The notes beneath the pieces are model-generated. The model saw only the letters and a list, made by a program, of their open reading frames with translations. It was not told the DNA's origin and did not search any database. A stretch of 64,000 bases of DNA from Haemophilus haemolyticus_L (GTDB lineage Bacteria > Pseudomonadota > Gammaproteobacteria > Enterobacterales > Pasteurellaceae). The translations under genes and the position numbers were made by a program. Shown piece by piece: positions 25,510-35,800 of the stretch; position 1 is the stretch's first letter; each line of letters starts with the position of its first letter. The DNA lies in the NCBI RefSeq assembly GCF_003490595.1, contig NZ_QQGY01000001.1, positions 266,890-330,889 of the forward strand. Direction: 5' to 3'.

Positions 25510-26979
25510 ATGAAAAATATTGCTCTCTTTTTTACTGCACTTTTCCCCGCTCTTGCTTTAGCAGAAACAACGGCACTAGATATTCGTCAAACACCAATTA
25601 AAACCGAACTTGAACCACAAATTAATGTCGCTAAACTTGAAAAACGCGAACAAAATTTACCGCCCTTAGGCACAGAGCAAGTCGAACAAATTCAAATTAC
25701 CCTTGAGCAACTTAAACAAAACCCCGCTTTAACCCACGAATTATTAAGCCGTGCCATTTACGCACGCAATCCAGAAATGATAAAAAAATTGCTGGAAATT
25801 TACCGCACTTTTCCAAATCGTGACCCGATTATGGAACGCTTTGCGGAAGGAAAATTGGCTGCGATAACGGAAAACTATACTGTAGCTATTGATAAATATC
25901 GCGAAATTTTAGCCAAAAATCCAAATTTAAACCCTGTACGAATTGAACTGGCTATTGCTTTATTTAATCAAAAACAAGATGGAGCCGCTAAAGATCAATT
26001 TGAAAAAGCGCAAACCGCAGAGGATTTACCGCCTCAAGTTAAGCATTTAATGGATGCTTATTTAGAGGCTTTAAAAGAACGTGACAGTTGGAATGTAGAT
26101 TTTTCTTTTAATTATGTGCGTGATACCAATGTCAATAATGTCGGTGAGGGCAAAACGGTCGCATTAAATAATGGTGGCACCTTAATACGTTCGGAATCTA
26201 TGATGCCACAAACAGCACACGGTTTGGCGTATTCACTCGATATTTCGAGAGATTTTAATTTATGGAGCTCTAATTACCTCACGGTGGGCAATGAGTTTGG
26301 GGGAAAGAGCTACTGGGATAATCATAAATTTGATGATATTTCCAACCGCACTTTTGTTGGCTATGCACATAAAACCGCAAAGCAAAATTTCCGTATTAAA
26401 CCCTTTTATGAAAAACGTTGGTATGGCGGCGAAAGTTACCGTTGGTCTAATGGGGCAAGGGTGGAATTTTCTCGCTGGTTAAGTCCAAACTGGCAACTTT
26501 TTACGGCGGGAGAGTTTTCAAAACAACGTTATTTAGACAGTACATCACAAAACGGTAATAACAAACTGATTTCCGCAACCTTACTGTGGGCAAGAACACC
26601 GAAACAGTTTTTCTACCTCGGTTCCGATTTCATGGCAGAAAGAACGAAGGTTCGTCAATATGGTTCAGACAGTAAAAGCTTACGTTTAGGTTGGGGGCAA
26701 GAATGGAATTGGGGCATTTCCTCACGTCTCGGCTTATCCATAATGAAACGTGAATTTAAAGATATTGCCAAACTTGGTAATCTCAATTTGTTTTCTTTTG
26801 GAAAACGTCGAGAAGATAAAATTTACGGCATAAATTTATCCCTATGGAAACGCGATTGGCATATTTGGGGAATTACACCAAAACTCCAATTAAGCTGGCG
26901 TAAACAAGATAGTAATATCCCAGAAATGTATTCTTATACACAGAAGAATGTGAATATGTTGTTTGAAAAGACATTCTGA
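25510..26979 (+). CDS. Surface lipoprotein assembly modulator (Slam, DUF560 family)
   Basis: A 489-residue outer membrane protein. Met at 25510 starts a signal peptide (MKNIALFFTALFPALALAE); the frame extends upstream without support. Residues to about 190 form a periplasmic helical TPR-like region (NYTVAIDKYREILAKNPNLN), and the rest, from about SWNVDFSFNYVRDTNVNN to the final Phe, is a beta-barrel with alternating aromatic strands and a C-terminal Phe. Slam proteins move lipoproteins such as TbpB across the outer membrane. It lies 89 bp downstream of its likely client. Outer membrane. Confidence 0.87.
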   Translation: MKNIALFFTALFPALALAETTALDIRQTPIKTELEPQINVAKLEKREQNLPPLGTEQVEQIQITLEQLKQNPALTHELLSRAIYARNPEMIKKLLEIYRTFPNRDPIMERFAEGKLAAITENYTVAIDKYREILAKNPNLNPVRIELAIALFNQKQDGAAKDQFEKAQTAEDLPPQVKHLMDAYLEALKERDSWNVDFSFNYVRDTNVNNVGEGKTVALNNGGTLIRSESMMPQTAHGLAYSLDISRDFNLWSSNYLTVGNEFGGKSYWDNHKFDDISNRTFVGYAHKTAKQNFRIKPFYEKRWYGGESYRWSNGARVEFSRWLSPNWQLFTAGEFSKQRYLDSTSQNGNNKLISATLLWARTPKQFFYLGSDFMAERTKVRQYGSDSKSLRLGWGQEWNWGISSRLGLSIMKREFKDIAKLGNLNLFSFGKRREDKIYGINLSLWKRDWHIWGITPKLQLSWRKQDSNIPEMYSYTQKNVNMLFEKTF

Positions 26980-27012
26980 GTTAATTAATTGAACTTAGGT
27001 TTATCCATTTCT

Positions 27013-27044
27013 AAAGTGAGCATAATATGAGATATGCTCACTTT
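27013..27044 (+). terminator. Terminator after slam
   Basis: AAAGTGAGCATA pairs with TATGCTCACTTT and is followed by TTT, 34 bp after the slam stop. Confidence 0.82.
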
Positions 27045-27104
27045 TTTATTTAAAGGAAACTAGTTAGAATACAATTATATTCCATTTCATCATTGGAGCT
27101 ATTA

Positions 27105-28955
27105 ATGTCCCATCTTGCCGATTCAGATCTGATTAAAACCGTAATTTTGCTTGCGTCGAGCGTGACTATTGTACCGTTATTTAAACGCCTAGGGCTTGGT
27201 AGCGTGCTTGGGTATTTAGTGGCGGGCTGTATGATTGGTCCTTCAGTATTTGGTGTTATTCAAGATCCGGCTTCAGTCGTGCATTTGGCTGAATTGGGTG
27301 TAGTGATGTTCTTGTTCATTATTGGACTTGAAATGCACCCTGAACGTCTATGGTCTATGAAAAAAGCGATTTTTGGGCGGGGATTGTTACAAGTTGGGTT
27401 GTGTGGTGTATTGCTTACTTTGGCAGGGATTTATTTACTTGATTTACCGAAAGAAGTCGCGTTTATCGCAGGCATGGGATTTACACTTTCTTCAACTGCG
27501 ATTGTGATGCAAACTTTGGAAGAACGTTGTATTACCAGCACATCTAAAGGTCAGCGAATTATTTCGACTTTAATTTTTGAAGATATTGCTATTGTGCCAT
27601 TATTGGCATCAGTGGCGTTTCTTGCGCCTCATTCTGAAGAAAGCACTCATACCGATTGGATGTCAATCGGCATCGCATTAGGTGCAGTAATCGGCTTGAT
27701 TGTCGCAGGTAAATGGTTAATGAATCCGTTATTCCGATTAATTTCTAAAGCACATATTCGCGAGATGATGACAGCGGCTGCTTTATTAGTTGTACTTGGC
27801 GCAGCATTAGCCATGGAAATAGGCGGACTTTCAATGGCAATGGGGGCATTTGTAGCAGGCGTTATGCTGTCAGAGTCTTCGTTCCGCCATCAATTAGAAG
27901 CTGATATCGAGCCATTTCGAGGCCTATTGCTTGGCCTGTTTTTTATGGGCGTGGGCATGTCGTTGGATTTACGTTTAGTTTTCAATCACTGGTTATTACT
28001 ACTTGGAATTGTATTCCTTTACATTATTGGCAAAGGACTTTCTGTGTATGTTGTTGCTCGAATCACTCGCTTAGAACATCGGGAAGCAGTGGGAAGAATG
28101 TCACTCTTGGCGCACGGTGGTGAATTTGCTTTCGTACTTTTCTCTGCCGCAACAACAGCTGGCGTAATGAGCAACCATGAAAACGCCACTTTTACTGCTG
28201 CAGTAATTATTTCTATGTTATTTTCTCCATTTATTACACAAATTACGCGTAAATTAGCGCAATCTGGAGAGAGAAAATCGCCGAATCAACCGGATACGAG
28301 TGATCTGTCTCCTATTGATGATTTAGAAGATAACGTGCTTGTAATTGGTTTTGGTCGTTTTAGTCAAATCGTATGTCAAACATTATTAATCCGCGGCATC
28401 AGCGTTTCAGTGATTGATCGTAATATAGAAAATATCCGTGCTGCGGCAAAATTTGGTTTTAAAGTCTATTATGGTGACGGTATTCGTTTAGATGTGCTTT
28501 ACGCCGCGGGAATTGAAAAAGCTAAATGTGTGGTGATTGGTATTAATGATACAGATCGAATTGAAACAATTGTGAGCCAACTTAAAGAGGCTTATCCAAA
28601 CTTGCCGATTTTAACCCGTACTTATGATAGAAAAACGACGGTGAGCCTAATTAAGCAAGATGTGGATTTTATTGTGCGTGAAACTTTTGAATCCGCCATT
28701 GCACTTAGCCAAGCAACATTGATGAAACTTGGTATTGATAAGATTGAGGCTGATGAAGTCATTAAAGAAGTTCGCGCATTGGATCAAGAACGTCTAAATG
28801 AGGAAGTTCTGCATGGTTTTTCTAATGAAATCTTGAAAAAATATTGGACGCCAAAACCATTCATTAAACCTCATGTCGATGCTCAGGCATTAAATGATGA
28901 AACCGCAGGAATATTGATTGAGGAATCTGAAGAAACGTCAAACAATAATTCTTAA
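27105..28955 (+). CDS. Kef-type potassium/proton antiporter
   Basis: A 616-residue CPA2 antiporter. The first 380 residues hold about 12 membrane helices with the Na/H-exchanger fold (GYLVAGCMIGPSVFGVI, FLFIIGLEM), and the C-terminal part is an RCK/TrkA-N domain with a Rossmann start (VLVIGFGRFSQIV). This is the layout of KefB/KefC, glutathione-gated potassium efflux proteins that protect from electrophiles; I cannot separate KefB from KefC. The ATG at 27105 has GGAGC upstream; a TTG at 27093 is a worse choice. No kefF/kefG ancillary gene is adjacent. Confidence 0.88.
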   Translation: MSHLADSDLIKTVILLASSVTIVPLFKRLGLGSVLGYLVAGCMIGPSVFGVIQDPASVVHLAELGVVMFLFIIGLEMHPERLWSMKKAIFGRGLLQVGLCGVLLTLAGIYLLDLPKEVAFIAGMGFTLSSTAIVMQTLEERCITSTSKGQRIISTLIFEDIAIVPLLASVAFLAPHSEESTHTDWMSIGIALGAVIGLIVAGKWLMNPLFRLISKAHIREMMTAAALLVVLGAALAMEIGGLSMAMGAFVAGVMLSESSFRHQLEADIEPFRGLLLGLFFMGVGMSLDLRLVFNHWLLLLGIVFLYIIGKGLSVYVVARITRLEHREAVGRMSLLAHGGEFAFVLFSAATTAGVMSNHENATFTAAVIISMLFSPFITQITRKLAQSGERKSPNQPDTSDLSPIDDLEDNVLVIGFGRFSQIVCQTLLIRGISVSVIDRNIENIRAAAKFGFKVYYGDGIRLDVLYAAGIEKAKCVVIGINDTDRIETIVSQLKEAYPNLPILTRTYDRKTTVSLIKQDVDFIVRETFESAIALSQATLMKLGIDKIEADEVIKEVRALDQERLNEEVLHGFSNEILKKYWTPKPFIKPHVDAQALNDETAGILIEESEETSNNNS

Positions 28956-28979
28956 AATTCTTTCAATACATTTCAACTA

Positions 28980-29006
28980 CAAAAGGAAGCAAATTGCTTC
29001 CTTTTT
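28980..29006. terminator. Bidirectional terminator between kef gene and ssb
   Basis: AAAAGGAAGCAA pairs with TTGCTTCCTTTT, with flanking A and T runs, between convergent genes. Confidence 0.85.
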
Positions 29007-29024
29007 GTTTTGAGTTCGTTTGAA

Positions 29025-29531
29025 TTAAAACGGAATATCGTCATCAAATCCGTCCATTGGTGGCTCAGCCTGTGGTGCAGCTTGTTGTGGTGCTGGGCGA
29101 GATGATTGATAACTACCACCATTGTTAGTTTGACGAGCTTGGTAAGAGGGTTGTGGTGCAGCTCCCATATCACTAGAGTAACTACCTGCGTTTTGATTGC
29201 GTCCACCAAGCATTTGCATTACATCGCCTTGAATTTCTGTGGTATAGCGATCTTGACCGTTTTGATCTTGCCATTTACGGGTACGTAAACGACCTTCCAC
29301 ATACACTTGAGAGCCTTTGCGTAAATATTCACCGCAAATCTCCGCTTGGCGACGATAGAATACAATACGATGCCATTCAGTTATTTCACGGCGTTCGCCA
29401 GTATTACGGTCGTTCCAGCTTTCGCTAGTTGCTACACTAATATTTGCTACTGCATCGCCATTTGGCATAGTACGAATTTCAGGATCATTACCTAGATGAC
29501 CCACAATAATGACTTTATTAACTCCAGCCAT
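29025..29531 (-). CDS. ssb: Single-stranded DNA-binding protein
   Basis: A 168-residue SSB with an OB-fold domain (about 1-110, MAGVNKVIIVGHLGNDPEIR), a Gln/Pro/Gly-rich linker and the acidic tip DGFDDDIPF that recruits repair and replication proteins. The Met at 29531 has GAGG upstream; a Met four codons earlier overlaps that site. It is divergent from uvrA and shares the intergenic LexA box, as in E. coli. Confidence 0.96.
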   Translation of the reverse strand: MAGVNKVIIVGHLGNDPEIRTMPNGDAVANISVATSESWNDRNTGERREITEWHRIVFYRRQAEICGEYLRKGSQVYVEGRLRTRKWQDQNGQDRYTTEIQGDVMQMLGGRNQNAGSYSSDMGAAPQPSYQARQTNNGGSYQSSRPAPQQAAPQAEPPMDGFDDDIPF

Positions 29532-29605
29532 AAAAAACCTCATTTTTTATCTTAAAAAGTGCGGTTATTTTGCCTGAAATTTTTCAAAAGATCTATATAT
29601 TTTAA

Positions 29606-29621
29606 CTGGATATTTGCACAG
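29606..29621. promoter_or_regulatory. LexA (SOS) box between ssb and uvrA
   Basis: AACTGGATATTTGCACAGAT contains CTG-N10-CAG, the core of the gammaproteobacterial LexA operator, 64 bp before uvrA and 75 bp before ssb. The divergent uvrA/ssb pair is SOS-controlled in E. coli. Confidence 0.68.
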
Positions 29622-29684
29622 ATGTTAAAATATGCGATAATGATCGCAGAATTTAAACTTATTTCATCCTTATTGAGTTATTTT

Positions 29685-32516
29685 ATGGAAAATATCGATA
29701 TTCGCGGGGCTCGAACCCATAACCTGAAAAATATTAATCTAACTATTCCACGCAATAAACTTGTGGTGATCACTGGGCTTTCAGGTTCGGGAAAATCCTC
29801 TTTAGCGTTTGATACACTTTATGCGGAAGGGCAGCGTCGCTATGTTGAATCTCTTTCGGCGTATGCACGCCAGTTTTTATCTTTAATGGAAAAGCCGGAT
29901 GTAGATTCTATTGAAGGGCTTTCCCCTGCGATTTCGATTGAACAAAAATCTACCTCACACAATCCACGTTCTACGGTGGGGACTATTACGGAAATTTACG
30001 ATTATTTACGTTTATTGTTTGCCCGTGTAGGTGAGCCGTGTTGTCCAGATCATGATGTTCCATTAACGGCACAAACGATTAGTCAAATGGTGGACAAAGT
30101 ATTAAGTTTGCCAGAAGACAGCAAGATGATGTTACTTGCGCCAGTTGTCAAAAATCGAAAAGGCGAACATGTTAAGATTTTAGAGAATATTGCTGCACAA
30201 GGTTACATTCGTGCGCGTATTGATGGCGAAATTTGCGATTTATCTGATCCACCAAAATTAGAGTTACAGAAAAAACATACTATTGAAGTGGTAGTGGATC
30301 GCTTTAAAGTGCGGTCAGATTTAGCAACACGTTTAGCGGAGTCTTTTGAAACCGCATTAGAGCTTTCAGGTGGCACCGCGATTGTGGCAGATATGGATAA
30401 TCCGAAAGCGGAAGAATTAGTTTTTTCGGCAAATTTTGCTTGTCCGCATTGTGGTTATTCTGTACCAGAATTAGAGCCTCGTTTATTTTCCTTTAATAAT
30501 CCTGCAGGTGCTTGCCCAACTTGTGATGGCTTAGGTGTGCAACAATATTTTGATGAAGATCGTGTGGTGCAAAATCCAACTATTTCCCTTGCTGGTGGCG
30601 CGGTGAAAGGTTGGGATCGTCGTAATTTCTATTATTATCAAATGCTCACCTCATTGGCGAAACATTATAATTTTGATGTTGAAGCGCCCTATGAATCTTT
30701 GTCAAAGAAAATTCAACACATCATTATGCATGGTTCAGGCAAAGAGGAAATTGAATTCCAATATATGAATGATCGTGGCGATGTGGTTATTCGCAAGCAT
30801 CCTTTTGAAGGTATTTTGAATAATATGGCTCGCCGATATAAAGAAACGGAATCAATGTCGGTGCGAGAAGAATTGGCGAAAAATATTAGCAATCGACCTT
30901 GCGCAGATTGTGGCGGATCTCGTTTACGACCAGAAGCGCGTAATGTGTATATTGGAAAAACGAATTTACCAATGATCGCGGAAAAAAGTATTGGCGAAAC
31001 GCTGGAATTTTTCACCGCACTTTCTCTCACTGGTCAAAAAGCGCAAATTGCAGAAAAAATTCTTAAAGAAATTCGCGAGCGTTTGCAGTTCTTAGTCAAT
31101 GTTGGTTTGAATTATCTTTCTCTTTCTCGTTCTGCTGAAACTCTTTCAGGCGGTGAAGCACAACGTATTCGCCTTGCTAGCCAAATTGGTGCGGGGCTTG
31201 TTGGTGTGATGTACGTATTAGATGAACCTTCGATTGGCTTGCACCAACGTGATAATGAACGCTTACTTAACACGTTAATTCATTTGCGTAATCTTGGTAA
31301 TACGGTAATTGTCGTGGAACACGATGAAGACGCGATTCGTGCGGCTGATCATATTATTGATATTGGTCCTGGTGCTGGCGTGCATGGCGGACAAGTTATT
31401 GCGCAAGGAAACGCTGATGAAATTATGCTGAATCCAAATTCCATCACGGGAAAATTTTTATCAGGTGCAGATAAAATCGAAATTCCTAAAAAACGCACCG
31501 CACTTGATAAGAAAAAATGGCTCAAACTTAAAGGGGCATCAGGTAATAACTTAAAAAATGTGAATTTAGATATTCCCGTCGGTTTGTTTACTTGCGTAAC
31601 TGGTGTATCAGGCTCAGGAAAATCAACACTCATTAATGATACTTTATTTCCACTTGCGCAAAATGCATTAAATCGAGCGGAAAAGACGGATTACGCACCT
31701 TATCAATCTATCGAGGGATTAGAGCATTTCGATAAAGTTATTGATATTAACCAAAGCCCGATTGGGCGCACGCCACGTTCAAATCCAGCCACTTATACAG
31801 GCTTATTTACCCCAATTCGCGAGCTTTTTGCAGGCGTGCCAGAGGCGCGTGCGCGTGGTTATAATCCAGGACGTTTTAGTTTTAACGTGCGAGGTGGACG
31901 CTGTGAAGCCTGTCAGGGCGATGGTGTACTTAAAGTTGAAATGCACTTTTTACCCGATGTTTATGTTCCTTGCGACCAATGTAAAGGCAAACGCTATAAT
32001 CGCGAAACCTTAGAAATTCGTTATAAAGGCAAAACCATCCATCAAGTTTTAGATATGACGGTGGAAGAAGCACGCGAGTTTTTTGATGCGATTCCAATGA
32101 TTGCAAGAAAATTACAAACTTTGATGGATGTGGGATTATCCTATATTCGATTAGGTCAATCTTCTACAACACTTTCAGGCGGTGAAGCGCAGCGCGTTAA
32201 GCTAGCGACGGAGCTTTCTAAACGTGATACAGGTAAAACTTTATATATTCTAGATGAGCCGACTACTGGTTTGCATTTCGCTGACATTAAGCAATTACTT
32301 GAAGTACTGCATCGATTACGCGACCAAGGAAATACTATTGTCGTCATTGAACACAATCTTGATGTGATTAAAACGGCAGACTGGATTGTCGATCTTGGCC
32401 CTGAAGGCGGAAGCGGTGGCGGACAAATTATTGCTACTGGAACGCCTGAAGAAGTCGCTAAAGTCGAAGGATCTCATACGGCCAGATTCCTTAAACCAAT
32501 TTTGGAAAAACGTTAA
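29685..32516 (+). CDS. uvrA: Excinuclease ABC subunit A
   Basis: A 943-residue DNA damage sensor of nucleotide excision repair. Met at 29685 gives MENIDIRGARTHNLKNINL, the family N-terminus; the frame is open from 29559 but without support. It has two ABC ATPase units (GLSGSGKSSLAFDTLY and GVSGSGKSTLINDTLF, two LSGGEAQR signatures) and zinc-binding cysteines (CPHC...CPTC and CEAC...CDQC). It works with UvrB and UvrC. Upstream LexA box suggests SOS induction. Confidence 0.97.
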   Translation: MENIDIRGARTHNLKNINLTIPRNKLVVITGLSGSGKSSLAFDTLYAEGQRRYVESLSAYARQFLSLMEKPDVDSIEGLSPAISIEQKSTSHNPRSTVGTITEIYDYLRLLFARVGEPCCPDHDVPLTAQTISQMVDKVLSLPEDSKMMLLAPVVKNRKGEHVKILENIAAQGYIRARIDGEICDLSDPPKLELQKKHTIEVVVDRFKVRSDLATRLAESFETALELSGGTAIVADMDNPKAEELVFSANFACPHCGYSVPELEPRLFSFNNPAGACPTCDGLGVQQYFDEDRVVQNPTISLAGGAVKGWDRRNFYYYQMLTSLAKHYNFDVEAPYESLSKKIQHIIMHGSGKEEIEFQYMNDRGDVVIRKHPFEGILNNMARRYKETESMSVREELAKNISNRPCADCGGSRLRPEARNVYIGKTNLPMIAEKSIGETLEFFTALSLTGQKAQIAEKILKEIRERLQFLVNVGLNYLSLSRSAETLSGGEAQRIRLASQIGAGLVGVMYVLDEPSIGLHQRDNERLLNTLIHLRNLGNTVIVVEHDEDAIRAADHIIDIGPGAGVHGGQVIAQGNADEIMLNPNSITGKFLSGADKIEIPKKRTALDKKKWLKLKGASGNNLKNVNLDIPVGLFTCVTGVSGSGKSTLINDTLFPLAQNALNRAEKTDYAPYQSIEGLEHFDKVIDINQSPIGRTPRSNPATYTGLFTPIRELFAGVPEARARGYNPGRFSFNVRGGRCEACQGDGVLKVEMHFLPDVYVPCDQCKGKRYNRETLEIRYKGKTIHQVLDMTVEEAREFFDAIPMIARKLQTLMDVGLSYIRLGQSSTTLSGGEAQRVKLATELSKRDTGKTLYILDEPTTGLHFADIKQLLEVLHRLRDQGNTIVVIEHNLDVIKTADWIVDLGPEGGSGGGQIIATGTPEEVAKVEGSHTARFLKPILEKR

Positions 32517-32521
32517 AAATT

Positions 32522-32557
32522 ATCGCACTTTATATAACGTGGATATAAAGTGCGGTG
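32522..32557 (+). terminator. Inverted uptake-signal terminator after uvrA
   Basis: ATCGCACTTTATA pairs with TATAAAGTGCGGT with a loop of about ten bases, followed by a T-rich stretch. The left arm departs from the uptake core by one base. The remaining 250 bp before hap show an uptake signal at 32753 and no ORF. Confidence 0.75.
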
Positions 32558-32814
32558 ATTTTATTTGCTATATGTAGGTTTAATTTAATCTGCATTTGTA
32601 AAAATTATTCCCAATATTATATAGGGCGATAATATTACCTATCAATCGGTAACCAAAGTTCCTGGCGATTGCTTATTTAATGATGTACAATTTTTAACCT
32701 TCATTTTCTCCTAAACCTTTCAGTTTTTATCTGAAATCTTTTCAGATAATTACCGCACTTTTGATGTTTAACTATAAGTTTTATACATAACAAATTGTTT
32801 ATTGAGTAAGTCTT

Positions 32815-35800
32815 ATGAAAAAAACTATATTTCGTTTTAATTTTTTAACTGTTTGCATTTCATTAGGGATAGTATCGCAAGTCTGGGCAGGGCATACTTA
32901 TTTTGGAATCAATTATCAATACTATCGTGACTTTGCTGAAAACAAAGGCAAGTTTACGGTTGGTGCGCAAAATATTGACATTTATAACAAGAAAGGTGAA
33001 ATGATTGGTACTATGATGAAAGGTGTGCCAATGCCTGATTTATCTTCGCTTGCAAAAGGTGGTTATGCCACACTAGTAGGCGATCAACATTTAGTGAGTG
33101 TGGCGCACAACGTGGGATATCAAGATGTCGATTTTGGTGAGTTTGGACGCAATCCCGATCGACATAACTATAAATATCTAGTTGTTAAACGATATAACTA
33201 TGTCAATGATGCTCGACATCCATTTATGACGGATTACCAACATCCTCGTCTTGCTAAGTTTGTAACAGAAGTCGCACCGATTGAGATGGTAACAAACACT
33301 CACGGTAATGTTTACACTGACTTAAAAAAATATCCTATGCGAGTACGCGCAGGAAGCGGACACCAATATTGGAAGAATGATAATAATGAAACCAATGGTG
33401 ACTTAGCTTATGGTGGTACATGGCTGACAGGAGGTAATACCTTTATGGATGGCGGTACAAGAAACGGCGATCTTTATCTTAATGGACGTGTACAAAACCC
33501 TAATGAATATGGACCATTACCGATTGCGGGGGCGCAAGGCGATAGCGGCTCCCCTATGTTTATTTATGATAAAGATAAAGGCAAGTGGTTATTAAATGGA
33601 GTGTTGCGTGAAGGAAACCCTTACGCAGCGGTAGGCAATGGATACCAAGTTGCTCGCCAAGAGTACCTTGAAGAAGTGCAAAATAATGACACAACGGTAA
33701 GAGAATTTGCCAATAATGCCCATTACGTCTTTAAAACCGTAGAGGACGGGAAAGGTACCATCTCTCAAAATGGAAGAAAGCCTAAAGAAGTGGGGCTGTA
33801 TAAGAGCACTCTTCTCGAGAAAGCCCGGGATCAAAATGGCGATATATCCCCAAGTTATGGTGGACCGAATCCCTGGTCTCCTGCGTTACATAATGGTAAA
33901 ACTATTTATTTAGGCGACATGGGGAAAGGCATACTTACTATTGCAAATAATGTCAATCAAGGTGCCGGCGGGATTTACTTTGAAGGTGATTTCACCGTTA
34001 AACCAAGTGAAAATAATATAACTTGGCAGGGCGCAGGTGTTTCTATTGGGGAAGACGCCACCGTTGAATGGCAGGTAAAAAACCCTGAAGGTGATCGTCT
34101 CTCTAAGCTTGGGATCGGCACACTACTTGTAAACGGCACAGGGAAAAATTTGGGTGACATTAGTGTTGGTAACGGAACCGTTATTTTAGATCAGAAAGCA
34201 GATACAAATGGTCAGAAACAAGCCTTCAAAGAAGTGGGGATTGTGAGTGGTCGAGCAACCGTAAAACTTAATAGTGCAGATCAGGTCGATCCAAATAATA
34301 TCTACTTCGGGTTCCGAGGTGGACGTTTGGATTTAAATGGGAATGACCTTACCTTTACTCGTATTCAAAACGTTGATGAAGGTGCAATGTTAGTCAATCA
34401 TAATGCCAACAAAGAATCCAATATTACTATTACGGGAAGCAACATCATTAATAATAAAGAGAATGATCTTACTAATAAACGCGACATTGCCTTTAATGGT
34501 TGGTTTGGCGATAAAGATGATGCAAAAAACACGGGGCGTTTAAATGTTAATTATTCTCCAACCAATCAAGAAAATCATCTTTTACTTTCTGGTGGCACCA
34601 ATCTAAAAGGTAATATCACCCAAAACGGGGGCAACTTAATTTTCAGCGGTCGCCCTACTCCACACGCTTATAACCATTTAAATCCGCACCATGCCAAAAT
34701 GGAAGGCACAAAACGCGGTGAAGTGGTAATGGATGATGATTGGATTAATCGTTCTTTCGTTGCTGGAAATTTTAACATTCAGAATGGTAATACATTTGTT
34801 TCTCGCAATGTTTCTTCTATTAAAGGCGGATGGAATATTAGCAATAATGCATCGGTTACTTTTGGCGTGATCCCAAATCAAGAAAACACAATTTGTACTC
34901 GCTCTGATTGGACGGGCGCAACAACTTGTCAATCCGTTAATCTTACCGAATCATCTGTGATTAAATCTATTCCTACTACACAAGTTAATGGACATATTTC
35001 ACTATCCGCTCATGCTCGATTAAATGTGAATGGATTAGTTTCTCTTAATGGGGCTGTTTACGCCCACTCTGATAGTGAATATCACTTAACACATAAAGCT
35101 AACCAAGCAGGCGATATTCATCTTGATGGTAATGCTCAAGCAAGCATTAATGATGCCACTATGACTGGAGATATGCTTTCCTATAATGATACCAACATTA
35201 ATATTACTAACCACGCCACTACAACTGGTTCTATTCATCTTGAAGATAATGCGAATTTAAATATCGATTCTTCTACCGTTAATGGAAATATTCAAGCGAC
35301 GAAGGACAATGAATTAACCGCGACAAATAGCGCACGGGTGAATGGTAGCGTCACTTTAAGCCAAAATGCCTCCTACACTCTTAAAGATCAATCGGCACAT
35401 TCAGGTAGTTTGAGTTCTTTAGGAAACAATAGAATCACTCTTTCCAATAATGCTCGTTTGGATGGATTACTTGACCTTACCACAGAAAGATCGGCTGCAG
35501 ATATTACCAGATCAATTATTAATGGTAATGTTCGCTCAACTGGACGAGTGAATGTTAATGACGCGTCTCAAATCAATGGTTCAGTTAGTTTATCGAATAT
35601 TGGTGAAATGACGATGGATCATTCTCAATTAACGGGTAATCTAACCGCACAAGAATATTCGACTTACCGTTTAATCAATAAAGCCACTCATCAAGGTAAT
35701 TTAATTTTGCGAGATCAAGCTGACTCTATCGTAGATGATGCTAATTTAATAGGTGATGCACAATTAACTCATTCTGCACAGCTTAAATTTAATAATGCAA

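Noticed and set aside
29559..29684. Upstream extension of uvrA
   Set aside because: It would cover the LexA box and promoter region; Met at 29685 matches the family N-terminus.
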